The position numbers were made by a program, and so were the translations under genes. The notes beneath the pieces were generated by a model, which was not told the DNA's origin, did no database searches, and saw only the letters and a list, made by a program, of their open reading frames with translations. This document shows positions 45,475 through 53,725 of a stretch of 64,000 nucleotides of DNA, piece after piece. This stretch comes from Flavobacterium faecale (GTDB taxonomy: Bacteria > Bacteroidota > Bacteroidia > Flavobacteriales > Flavobacteriaceae): NCBI RefSeq assembly GCF_003076455.1, contig NZ_CP020918.1, positions 1,178,001 to 1,242,000 of the forward strand. Reading direction: 5' to 3'. Position 1 is the first letter of the stretch. Every line of letters starts with the position of its first letter.

Positions 45475-45765
45475 GTTTATAAATGGTTTAGTTAATAATT
45501 CAGGTTATATAATCTCCAAGGCAAATACTGTTTTGCAGGTATGAGATACAGAATGAAGAGTTGAAAGCAGCAAGTTTTAAGTGGCTTGTACTGCGGTTGT
45601 AAAGGTAGCAGTAGTGAGTGTGAGCAATGGCAACAAATGGAGCAAAGAATGTAACTAATGAAGCAAAATATGCCATTGGTCGAAGAAATTAGAGGTTTTG
45701 TCTTCGGTAAACGGTTGAATATTAGTTATTCACATGACTATTTTGGGTTCACAGAAAGCTACATT
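45475..45765. other. intergenic region upstream of the CAP-domain gene
   Basis: This is the left part of a 411-bp divergent gap. I found no open frame of useful size. The right part, 45766-45835, carries direct repeats and a promoter (listed separately). Confidence 0.4.
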
Positions 45766-45795
45766 CCATTCATGGAAAGCAATATGCCGTTCGTC
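45766..45795 (+). promoter_or_regulatory. LytTR-like direct-repeat binding site
   Basis: CCATTCATG (45766-45774) and CCGTTCGTC (45787-45795) are direct repeats exactly 21 bp apart, the two-turn spacing of LytTR-family response-regulator sites. They lie just upstream of the likely promoter of the CAP-domain gene. Confidence 0.45.
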
Positions 45796-45827
45796 GATAA
45801 AGAATGCTGATAAACGTGTTTAGTTGG

Positions 45828-45835
45828 TACATTTG
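45828..45835 (+). promoter_or_regulatory. -7 promoter element of the CAP-domain gene
   Basis: TACATTTG matches TAnnTTTG, 50 bp before the start at 45886. No clear TTG box is present at the -33 position, as expected for an activator-dependent promoter. Confidence 0.4.
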
Positions 45836-45885
45836 TATAACAAACAAACAACAAAACAACTTTTACAAACTCAAACTCCCATACC

Positions 45886-46389
45886 ATGAAAGCAATTATA
45901 CTCCCATTATTACTTACGATCTTTTCGCTATCAATGAATTCTTGTTCTAGTGAAGATGCTAGCCCTGTAGCTGTACACACAAATAAAAATGTAATCATAA
46001 ATCAGCATAATTATGATACTTTAGAGATCGAAACATTAGAGTTAATTAATGCCTATAGAGCAAGCAAAGGCTTGAATAATTTAGAGAAAGTAGATTATGC
46101 TTCTTTAAAATCAGAAGAGCATTGTGATTATATGATTGCAGAAAATAAAATTAGTCATAATGATTTTACTGCGAGATGTACTGCGATTATTAAAACGCTG
46201 GGAGCAGAGAAAGTAGCTGAAAATTTAGCGTATAATTTTAATAGCTCACAAGCTGTTTTATCAGCTTGGTTGAACAGTGAATCTCACAAACAGAATATTG
46301 AAGGCGATTTTACACATTTTGGAATTGCAATCAAAGAGTGTCCAAAAACAGGTAAAAAATATTACACCAATATTTATGTAAAATTGTAA
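45886..46389 (+). CDS. CAP-domain (SCP/PR-1-like) lipoprotein
   Basis: This encodes 167 residues: lipoprotein signal MKAIILPLLLTIFSLSMNSC (Cys20), a short linker, and a compact CAP domain (LELINAYRASKGLNNLEKVDYASLKSEEHCDYMIAENKISHNDF, then AENLAYNFNSSQAVLSAWLNSESHKQNIEGDFTHFGIAI). The two conserved His (SHNDF and SHKQN) and Glu residues of the CAP cavity are present. Bacterial CAP proteins are surface or periplasmic with mostly unknown function; some bind lipids or act on proteins. A LytTR-like site lies upstream. Confidence 0.85.
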   Translation: MKAIILPLLLTIFSLSMNSCSSEDASPVAVHTNKNVIINQHNYDTLEIETLELINAYRASKGLNNLEKVDYASLKSEEHCDYMIAENKISHNDFTARCTAIIKTLGAEKVAENLAYNFNSSQAVLSAWLNSESHKQNIEGDFTHFGIAIKECPKTGKKYYTNIYVKL

Positions 46390-46462
46390 TCTCAAGATGG
46401 ATTCGATAGGTAGTTTTTATCGAAAGTAAATCAATCAGTGAGAATTGGGTTTGTAATTGTCG

Positions 46463-47044
46463 TTAAAGAATAGGGTTGAAAGTATAGATTTGTTTGGGAG
46501 TAACACAATAATCTAATGCAATATCACCTTCAAAAACACCTTCAATTTGGGTTTCGGGCTCAAAAAATGAAAGTCCGATTTTGATAGTTTCGGGTTTACA
46601 TTGCGTCAAAAAATTATCATAAAATCCTTTGCCGTAGCCCACACGGTTTCCTTTTTGATCGAAAGCTAATAAAGGAAGAAACACAACATCAATTTTTGAT
46701 GATGGAACTTCCAGACCATCCACGGGTTCAGGAATATTATATTCGTTTTTTTTAATCTTAGTATTATCGGTTAACAAGAAGTGTATCATGGCTCTAGTTT
46801 CGAAATTGGCTTTTGAGATTACAATTTCTTTGTCTTTGCCAGCGAGTAGGTGCAAGATTAATTCGGTATCTATTTCTTTTTGTTCCACGATGGGCAAAAA
46901 AATATGGAAATAGGTTTTGTCCCAAATAGGTAATGAGATGGCAAGGTTAGTAATATCCAAGCTCAGTTCTTGAATAGTATCTTCACTTAATTCTTGTCGT
47001 AAGTTTTTGTACTTGGCGCGCAAGTCTTTTTTATTTTGGCTCAT
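46463..47044 (-). CDS. 5-formyltetrahydrofolate cyclo-ligase
   Basis: The start was set at the ATG at 47044, giving 193 residues with the usual MSQNKKDLRAKYKNLRQEL. The longer frame from 47125 only reads through the neighbouring gene. Diagnostic parts: LPIVEQKEIDTELIL, the DVVFLPLLAFDQKGNRVGYGKGFYDNFL loop with the ATP/Mg-binding GYGKGFYD, and KIGLSFFEPE. It converts 5-formyl-THF to 5,10-methenyl-THF with ATP. It overlaps the preceding gene by 14 bp on the same strand, suggesting translational coupling. Confidence 0.9.
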   Translation of the reverse strand: MSQNKKDLRAKYKNLRQELSEDTIQELSLDITNLAISLPIWDKTYFHIFLPIVEQKEIDTELILHLLAGKDKEIVISKANFETRAMIHFLLTDNTKIKKNEYNIPEPVDGLEVPSSKIDVVFLPLLAFDQKGNRVGYGKGFYDNFLTQCKPETIKIGLSFFEPETQIEGVFEGDIALDYCVTPKQIYTFNPIL

Positions 47045-48008
47045 TGTATAACGTTTTTGAAATGTGATAGACCGCATCTCCCTGGTAAACAATTGGCGAG
47101 TGGTTGGCATTGATGATATAACCATCGTTGGGGGCTTTCACTTTTTGTTCAAATTTCCCAAATGGATCAGAGATAGTGGCCAATACATCGCCCTTTTTTA
47201 CAAACTGTCCTATTTTGTTATGATCATGTAACATACCTGAGCATTTGGCGCGTAACCAAAGCGATTTGTTGATATAGATACTCTCAGACTCCTTAAATTG
47301 TACTTCGTGTTTTGGGTCCAACATACCTAAAAATGATAAAAAGCGTTTCACACCTTCTGTTCCAGCATCGGCTACGTCATCGTTAATGTCTAATGATTTA
47401 CCACCTTCAAAAAGTAACATTTTGACATTTGTTTTCTGACTCGAATTTCTGAATGTCCCCGCAATATTTTTTGAAAATAAGGTAAAAGGTGCGTTAAATA
47501 TATCCGCTAGTTGTTTGAGCTCTACATTATCAGGTACCAAACGTATTTGTGGTGCATTGAAACGACTTGCTCCACCAGCATGAAAATCAATTGCATAATC
47601 AATATGTGGTAAAATCTCGGTCATTACATGATAGGCAAATCGGCTAGCAAGGGATCCTTTTTTGGTTCCTGGAAAAACACGATTCAAATCACGCCCATCT
47701 GGAAATTGTCTAGACATATTAATGTATCCAAACATATTGATGATCGGAATACAAATTATGGTACCTCGTTTGGGCTTGTTGATTTTTTTGGTAATCAATT
47801 GACGTACAATTTCGACGCCATTAATTTCGTCACCATGAATTCCCGCCGAGAAAAGTACGGTTGGACCATCAATTTTAGAACGTTGAATAATTACAGGGAT
47901 TTTGAGTTTGGCGGCATTGTGGAGTTTAGCGATTTCCATATCGATGGTTTTGCTTTGCCCCGGCAAAATGGTTTCTCCTAGTATTACTAACGGTTTACTG
48001 TTCTTCAT
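47031..48008 (-). CDS. succinylglutamate desuccinylase/aspartoacylase-family zinc hydrolase
   Basis: This encodes 325 residues of the AstE/AspA (M14-like) fold. The zinc site is visible as SAGIHGDEINGVEIVRQL (His-x-x-Glu) and a later His in DFHAGG; PDGRDLNRVFPG provides the substrate-binding Arg-Asp-Leu-Asn-Arg. The C-terminal part (about 240-325) looks like a biotinyl/lipoyl-like barrel (GMLHDHNKIGQFVKKGDVLATISDPFGKFEQKVKAPNDGYIINANHSPIVYQGDAVYHI). Members deacylate amino acids or similar amides. It overlaps the cyclo-ligase gene by 14 bp. Confidence 0.88.
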   Translation of the reverse strand: MKNSKPLVILGETILPGQSKTIDMEIAKLHNAAKLKIPVIIQRSKIDGPTVLFSAGIHGDEINGVEIVRQLITKKINKPKRGTIICIPIINMFGYINMSRQFPDGRDLNRVFPGTKKGSLASRFAYHVMTEILPHIDYAIDFHAGGASRFNAPQIRLVPDNVELKQLADIFNAPFTLFSKNIAGTFRNSSQKTNVKMLLFEGGKSLDINDDVADAGTEGVKRFLSFLGMLDPKHEVQFKESESIYINKSLWLRAKCSGMLHDHNKIGQFVKKGDVLATISDPFGKFEQKVKAPNDGYIINANHSPIVYQGDAVYHISKTLYNEPK

Positions 48009-48376
48009 ATCTTAAATAAAGCCTAAATGTAGAAATTATTATTTGAAATTCGTAATTTTGGATGAAACAGCAAGTAGCACCTACTATTTTTGTCTTGTAC
48101 CAATAGGTTGGTGTGGGATAGTATTTTTTTAGGATTAATGGCTAATTGTTGGTTTGATTTTGTCTTGCGTGAGTGATAAGAGCTAGCTACCATAGTAGCG
48201 TGCCTCGAAGCGTCGGGAGCATGAAAGCAATAAAAAGGGGGTTTTGTACCCACAAACTAGTGTAAGCTCCGTTTTTATTGCTGGCACAGCCAAATAATAA
48301 TTTTTAAAATAGATTGGGATAGTAGCCCGATAATGCAATTGAATGTTTAAAATACATTTGATGAAACAGATAAATA
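48009..48376. other. intergenic region with a repeat-like hairpin
   Basis: This is 368 bp between divergent genes, without a convincing gene. It contains the hairpin described at 48200-48287; the remainder is AT-rich. Confidence 0.5.
48200..48287. repeat. hairpin repeat element in the uvrC upstream region
   Basis: AGCAATAAAAA (48226-48236) pairs exactly with TTTTTATTGCT (48272-48282). Inside is GTTTTGT/ACAAAC, and outside GTGCC/GGCAC at the two ends. It resembles a small dispersed palindromic element. Confidence 0.5.
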
Positions 48377-50188
48377 ATGCAAAAACCACCTCTTGAACTT
48401 CAAATACAAACGTTGCCTGATGGGCCGGGTGTTTATCAATATTACGACAAAGAAGGAAAAATTTTATATGTAGGTAAGGCTAAGAATCTAAAAAAAAGGG
48501 TTTCGTCTTATTTTAATAAAGTGCATGATAGCGCCAAGACAAATGTGCTGGTAAAAAAGATTGTGACCATAAAGCATATAGTTGTACCCACAGAAACGGA
48601 TGCCTTGCTGCTAGAGAATAATTTGATTAAAACCCTGCAGCCGCGCTACAATGTACTCTTGCGTGATGATAAAAGTTACCCTTGGATTTGTATTAAAAAA
48701 GAACCTTTTTCGAGAATATTCGCTACAAGAAGAATGATCAAAGATGGGTCGGAGTATTTTGGACCATATACTAGTTTCAAGACCGTGAGTACGATTTTGG
48801 ATTTGATCAAAGAATTGTATCCCTTACGCACTTGTAATTTGGATTTGAACAAATGGAATATCGAATCGGGGAAATTTAAGGTTTGTTTAGAATACCATAT
48901 TGGCAACTGCAAAGGCCCGTGTGAAGCCTATGAATCCTTAGATAATTACCAACAGCAAGTAGATGCGATTCGGGATATTTTGAAAGGGAACTTCAAGAGC
49001 AGCATGCGCGATTTCAAAAAGGTGATGATGGATTTGGCCCAAAACATGCATTTTGAAGAGGCGCAGAAAATTAAAGAAAAGATAGAAATATTAGAGAATT
49101 ATCAGTCACGTTCTACGGTTGTAAATCCTAAGATTACCAATGTAGATGTGTTCTCTATCGTTTCGGACGAAGGGGCTGCGTATGTAAACTTTTTGCAGAT
49201 TTCGCACGGTGCTATTATTCGTTCGCATACCATGGAAATCAAAAAGAAGTTGGATGAAACGGATGAGGAATTGCTAGAATTGGCCATTGTGGAGCTTAGA
49301 GAGCGTTTTAAATTATTGTCTCGTGAAGTTATTGTTCCGTTTACAGTCGACTTGGGAGAAAATATAAAAGTGACGGTTCCTCAATTGGGTGACAAAAAGC
49401 AAATACTCGACTTATCGATTAGGAATGCTAAATTTTATAGAATTGAGCAACTGAAGCAGTTACAAATTGTAGATCCTGATCGCCATACCAATAGAATTAT
49501 GGCACAAATGCAAAAGGACTTACGTTTGCCGGTAGAGCCAAGACATATTGAGTGTTTTGATAACTCCAATATTCAGGGAACCAATCCGGTTTCGGCTTGT
49601 GTTGTTTTTAAAGATGGAAAACCAAGCAAGAAGGATTACCGCCACTTCAATATTAAAACAGTGGTTGGTCCAGATGATTTTGCTTCGATGGAAGAAGTAG
49701 TCTATCGCCGCTACAAGCGATTGCTTGATGAGGAACAGCCTTTGCCCAATTTGATTATTATTGATGGTGGTAAAGGGCAATTATCATCGGCTTTGAAGAG
49801 TTTGGACGCACTCGAGTTACGAGGAAAAATAGCGATTATTGGTATTGCCAAACGCTTGGAAGAGTTATTCTATCCGGGAGATTCGGTGCCCTTGTATTTG
49901 GATAAAAAATCGGAAACCTTGAAGGTGATTCAGCAATTGCGAAATGAGGCACACCGTTTTGGAATCACGCACCATAGAGACAGACGAAGCAAAGAAGCAT
50001 TGAATGGCTCGATAGAATCGATTCCCGGAATTGGAGAAAAGACGATGCTTGCTCTAATCCAGCAGTTTAAAAGTGTTAAAAGACTGCAATTAGTAACCGA
50101 AAAAGAGATTTCGGCAGTGATAGGTGCATCGAAAGCCAAAAAAATAGTCGAATTTTACAAAACACAATCCGAAAAGAAAACAAATTAA
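48377..50188 (+). CDS. uvrC: excinuclease ABC subunit C
   Basis: This encodes 603 residues with all UvrC parts: N-terminal GIY-YIG nuclease (about 14-95, GPGVYQYYDKEGKILYVGKAKNLKKRVSSYF), a Cys-rich region (CLEYHIGNCKGPCEAY), UVR motif (HFEEAQKIKEKIEILENYQSR), RNase H-like C-terminal nuclease (ECFDNSNIQGTNPVSACVVFKDGKPSKKDYRHF with the Asp, LIIIDGGKGQLSSALKSL) and a C-terminal helix-hairpin-helix (SIPGIGEKTMLALIQQF). It makes both incisions in nucleotide excision repair with UvrAB. Cytoplasmic. Confidence 0.97.
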   Translation: MQKPPLELQIQTLPDGPGVYQYYDKEGKILYVGKAKNLKKRVSSYFNKVHDSAKTNVLVKKIVTIKHIVVPTETDALLLENNLIKTLQPRYNVLLRDDKSYPWICIKKEPFSRIFATRRMIKDGSEYFGPYTSFKTVSTILDLIKELYPLRTCNLDLNKWNIESGKFKVCLEYHIGNCKGPCEAYESLDNYQQQVDAIRDILKGNFKSSMRDFKKVMMDLAQNMHFEEAQKIKEKIEILENYQSRSTVVNPKITNVDVFSIVSDEGAAYVNFLQISHGAIIRSHTMEIKKKLDETDEELLELAIVELRERFKLLSREVIVPFTVDLGENIKVTVPQLGDKKQILDLSIRNAKFYRIEQLKQLQIVDPDRHTNRIMAQMQKDLRLPVEPRHIECFDNSNIQGTNPVSACVVFKDGKPSKKDYRHFNIKTVVGPDDFASMEEVVYRRYKRLLDEEQPLPNLIIIDGGKGQLSSALKSLDALELRGKIAIIGIAKRLEELFYPGDSVPLYLDKKSETLKVIQQLRNEAHRFGITHHRDRRSKEALNGSIESIPGIGEKTMLALIQQFKSVKRLQLVTEKEISAVIGASKAKKIVEFYKTQSEKKTN

Positions 50189-50226
50189 TTCTTTTGTCAG
50201 TACCATTTAAATCCTTTTTACTTTCT

Positions 50227-52437
50227 ATGCAAAAAATCATTACAATAATCCTACTAGTGCTTACCGGTTGTCAAATGTTGAGTCAGGAGCAAAAAAGACC
50301 TAAAGTAGGTTTGGTGCTAAGTGGTGGTGGAGCAAAAGGTTTTGCGCATATTGGTGTTTTAAAAGTACTTGAAGAAGCAGGAGTGAAAGTCGACTACATA
50401 GGTGGTACCAGCATGGGCGCTATCGTAGGTGGGCTATACGCCTCAGGCTATAACGCGAAACAATTGGACTCGATATTTATTGCTACCAATTTTGATGAGT
50501 TGTTGAGTGATTATATTCCGAGAGCTTCCAAGAATTTTTACGAAAAAGGAAATGATGAACGATACGCTCTAGTTTTGCCATTTAATAGGTTTAGAATTGG
50601 AATACCGCAAGCCATTTCAAAAGGACTGTACAACTTTAATCTATTAAACAAATTAACGCGCAATGTACGCGATATAAAAGATTTTAATGCCTTACCTACG
50701 CCGTTCTTGTGCATAGGATCTAATATTGAAACAGGTAAACAAGTCATACTAGATAAGGGTAACCTGGCACAAGCCATGCTTATTAGTGCTGCTTTTCCGT
50801 CGTTGTTTTCTCCGATAGAGTTAAATGGAGAATTGTTGATTGATGGTGGAGTAACCAATAATTATCCTATTGACGAAATCAGAGCCTTGGGTGCAGACAT
50901 TATAATAGGTGTAGATGTACAAGATGATTTGCTCAGTAAGAAAGGGTTAAATGATGCTACCAAAATTTTGGTGCAAATAACCAACTTGCATTCTATTGAA
51001 AAAATGAAGAGTAATGTGCAGCGCACAGACATTTACATCAAACCCAATATTAAGGACTATGGTGTAATCTCTTTTGGTCAAGGGGTCGAAATTATTAAAA
51101 AAGGAGAAGAAGCCGCTTTCTCTGTCTACGAAAAATTAAAAGCAGTAGCCGAAATCGAGCCAGGATATGTAAAACCACCATTGAAACTTTGCGAAGATAA
51201 ATTGACACTTGGAGAAATAAAGTGCAACGAACTTAATAATTATACCATGGAGTATATTACTGGGAAATTGCGTTTTAAAGAAGGGTCAAAAGTCGACTAT
51301 AAAATATTAGAGAAAGGAATTAATAATATTGATGCCACACACAACTTTAGCCATATTAATTACTATCTAACACCAAATGAAAAAGACGGGGTAGTTGATT
51401 TGAATTTAGAACTCAAAGAAGAACCCGTTAAGTCCTATTTAAAGTTTGGTTTGCACTACGATGAATTGTTCAAAAGTGGTGTCTTAATCAATTTGACACA
51501 AAAGAAACGCTTCTTTAAAAATGACATTGCTTCACTAGATTTGGTTCTTGGTGACAATGTTCGATATAACTTTGACTATTATGTAGAGAATGGTTATAAT
51601 TTTAATGTTGGTTTTAAATCGCAGTTCAATCAATTTAATCGAAATATTACTAATACATCAAACGATCTAAATTTTGCTTTCTTGGGGATGAATACCATAA
51701 ATGTCGATTATTGGGATTTGACCAATCAGTTGTATTTTCAATCCCTGTTCATTCAGCGATTTTTAGTAGGTGGAGGCTTGGAGTTAAAACACCTGAACAT
51801 AAAATCAGAAACGCTGAGCAGTTCCAATCCAGTTATTGACAACAGTAATTATTTTAGCGCTTTTGGCTATGCAAAATACGACACATTTGACAATAAACAT
51901 TTTCCAACCAAGGGATACGCTTTCTCCGGGGATGTGCATACCTTTCTAACCTCTTCAGATTATACGAATGGATTTAATCCCAATACTATTATAAAAGGCG
52001 AAATTGGTGCTGCTTTTACTATTCTCAATAATGTCACCTTTACAATAAAAAATGAAGCCGGTTTTTCTACGGGAGATAGGACGGTACCATTTTTAAATTT
52101 TGTATTAGGAGGTTATGGATATAATCCTTTTAATAATTTCAGGCCTTTTTACGGATATGATTTTTTGAGTATTGGCGGAAATAGTTATATCAAGACCTTG
52201 GGTAATTTGGATTATGAATTTTATAAAAACAATCATATTAATTTTTCTGCCAATTATGCCAATGTAGGTGATAGAATTTTTAAAGATGTAAATGATTGGT
52301 TCAAAGTACCCAAATATTCAGGTTATGCGGTGGGTTATGGATTGGAAACTATTATTGGTCCAATCGAAATAAAGCACACCTGGACCCCAGATAACTCAAA
52401 AGGATACACTTGGATCTCTATTGGATTCCTTTTTTGA
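50227..52437 (+). CDS. patatin-like phospholipase fused to an outer-membrane barrel (type Vd-like)
   Basis: The start was placed at the ATG at 50227; an earlier TTG at 50194 only adds an unlikely extension. The 736-residue protein begins MQKIITIILLVLTGC, a possible lipobox (LTGC), although a normal signal peptide is also conceivable. The patatin domain has GGGAKG (33-38), nucleophile GTSMG (Ser62) and DGG with Asp206, a complete Ser-Asp dyad. A POTRA-like linker (about 340-400) leads into a C-terminal barrel related to BamA/TamA surface antigens (GYNPFNNFRPFYGYDFLSIGGNSYIKTLG). Patatin-POTRA-barrel proteins are type Vd autotransporters that display a lipase. It starts 39 bp after uvrC. Confidence 0.88.
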   Translation: MQKIITIILLVLTGCQMLSQEQKRPKVGLVLSGGGAKGFAHIGVLKVLEEAGVKVDYIGGTSMGAIVGGLYASGYNAKQLDSIFIATNFDELLSDYIPRASKNFYEKGNDERYALVLPFNRFRIGIPQAISKGLYNFNLLNKLTRNVRDIKDFNALPTPFLCIGSNIETGKQVILDKGNLAQAMLISAAFPSLFSPIELNGELLIDGGVTNNYPIDEIRALGADIIIGVDVQDDLLSKKGLNDATKILVQITNLHSIEKMKSNVQRTDIYIKPNIKDYGVISFGQGVEIIKKGEEAAFSVYEKLKAVAEIEPGYVKPPLKLCEDKLTLGEIKCNELNNYTMEYITGKLRFKEGSKVDYKILEKGINNIDATHNFSHINYYLTPNEKDGVVDLNLELKEEPVKSYLKFGLHYDELFKSGVLINLTQKKRFFKNDIASLDLVLGDNVRYNFDYYVENGYNFNVGFKSQFNQFNRNITNTSNDLNFAFLGMNTINVDYWDLTNQLYFQSLFIQRFLVGGGLELKHLNIKSETLSSSNPVIDNSNYFSAFGYAKYDTFDNKHFPTKGYAFSGDVHTFLTSSDYTNGFNPNTIIKGEIGAAFTILNNVTFTIKNEAGFSTGDRTVPFLNFVLGGYGYNPFNNFRPFYGYDFLSIGGNSYIKTLGNLDYEFYKNNHINFSANYANVGDRIFKDVNDWFKVPKYSGYAVGYGLETIIGPIEIKHTWTPDNSKGYTWISIGFLF

Positions 52438-52625
52438 TTAAAAAGCGTAGTTTTAGGTATTTAATGCAGCCATTTTATCGTAGAGCAACCTTAAGATAAT
52501 TATTGGGTATTTATAAAAAGTAGCTATTTTTTATAATATGTAAAAAAATAAGCCTTTTTATGAATCAAGTTCACAAATCGTATCTGAAAATGTATTTTTA
52601 GTGTAGAATATTCAATGTTCTTAGC

Positions 52626-52746
52626 TAACTTTGTAATCACAAAACGGAAGGGGTGGTTTCCTTCCTATTTGATATAAATTTCATAATTTATAGTTTTTTG
52701 GTTAGTTAATAGTATAAAAACTCAGTCATTATTTGACTGAGTTTTT
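52626..52746 (+). ncRNA. candidate small RNA with its own promoter and terminator
   Basis: A TAACTTTG box (52626-52633) is followed by about 110 nt with no open frame. These hold a GGAAGG/CCTTCC hairpin (52646-52651 with 52660-52665) and end in a perfect terminator (AAAACTCAGTCA/TGACTGAGTTTT, from about 52717). The layout suggests a short independent transcript, but the -33 box is weak and no RNA family is recognised. Confidence 0.3.
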
Positions 52747-52747
52747 A
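52716..52747 (+). terminator. intrinsic terminator within the intergenic region
   Basis: AAAACTCAGTCA and TGACTGAGTTTT pair perfectly, followed by T residues. No protein gene ends nearby; the patatin gene stops 279 bp upstream. Confidence 0.75.
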
Positions 52748-52892
52748 TGTTTTAATATATTTGGAACAAATTTTGTATTCCTAGTCAATAAATAAAGTAA
52801 GTTATGAAAGGAGCATGCTCTTCAACGGATATTTAATCCAGTAGAAAATGCGAATGACATACGGCTGATAAAATTTTTAAAAATATCTCCCT

Positions 52893-53666
52893 ATGAAAAA
52901 GTTAGTACTCTTCTTAATATTGATTACCCTCTTCAGTTTTGATACTCCAAAAGACGACGCCTATGATACGGGCGAATGGTTCAAGTTTAGAATTCATTAC
53001 GGAATTGTAAATGCAGGCTATGCAACCCTAGAGGTAAAAGATGCCATTGTAGACAACAAAAAAGTGTACCATGTTGTTGGAAAAGGATACACCACCGGAA
53101 TGTCTCGTTTCTTGTTCAAAGTAGATGACTTGTATGAAAGTTACATTGACAAAAACACCGGCAACCCATATTTGTTTACTCGAAAAATAGATGAAGGTGG
53201 ATACACCAAAGACCAACAAGGTTTCTTCTATCAATCGACCAATAAAATTGTGGTAAAAGATTATAAGAATAAGAACGAAAAGACGTTTAGTATTCCAGAT
53301 AATACCCAAGATATTCTTTCGTCTTTTTATTATCTAAGAAATCATCCCAATATTGATAAGTTGAAAGTTGGTGAATCAATCGCTATTGATATGTTTTTTG
53401 ACGATGAAACCACAAAATTTAAGTTAAAGTATATTGGTCGTGAAGATATTAAAACTAAATTTGGAGTCGTTTCATCCATGATCTTTAGACCATTGGTACA
53501 ATCTGGACGTGTTTTTAAAGAACAAGAAAGTTTGACGGTTTGGATTTCAGACGATGATAATAAATTGCCTGTTCGAATAAAAGCCAATTTGGCGGTAGGT
53601 TCGATAAAGGCCGATCTAGATGGTTTTAAAGGGTTAAGTAGTCCTTTTAAAATTAAATCGAAATAA
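52893..53666 (+). CDS. DUF3108 domain protein, exported
   Basis: This encodes 257 residues: signal peptide (MKKLVLFLILITLFSFDTP) and a DUF3108-type beta barrel (GEWFKFRIHYGIVNAGYATLEVKDAIVDNKKVYHVVGKGYTTGMSRFLFKVDDLYESYID... FEPL-like GREDIKTKFGVVSSMIFRPLVQ). The family is periplasmic or outer-membrane associated with unknown role, sometimes near cell-envelope genes. An M23 peptidase gene follows 60 bp later on the same strand, so an envelope function is plausible. Confidence 0.88.
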   Translation: MKKLVLFLILITLFSFDTPKDDAYDTGEWFKFRIHYGIVNAGYATLEVKDAIVDNKKVYHVVGKGYTTGMSRFLFKVDDLYESYIDKNTGNPYLFTRKIDEGGYTKDQQGFFYQSTNKIVVKDYKNKNEKTFSIPDNTQDILSSFYYLRNHPNIDKLKVGESIAIDMFFDDETTKFKLKYIGREDIKTKFGVVSSMIFRPLVQSGRVFKEQESLTVWISDDDNKLPVRIKANLAVGSIKADLDGFKGLSSPFKIKSK

Positions 53667-53725
53667 ATAAAATCATAGCCAACTAACTTTGTACAAAAGT
53701 TTAAACATAATAAAGAAATAAAAGT

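Larger units (their letters stand above)
52438..52892. other. 455-bp intergenic region with candidate small RNA
   Basis: This holds the candidate RNA unit at 52626-52746. The rest is AT-rich. A 9-codon frame starting ATGAAAGGAGCATGC at 52804 has no support. Confidence 0.4.

Noticed and set aside
52804..52833. Short open frame ATGAAAGGAGCATGC...TAA
   Set aside because: Nine codons, no ribosome-binding context beyond chance, and no signal or motif.
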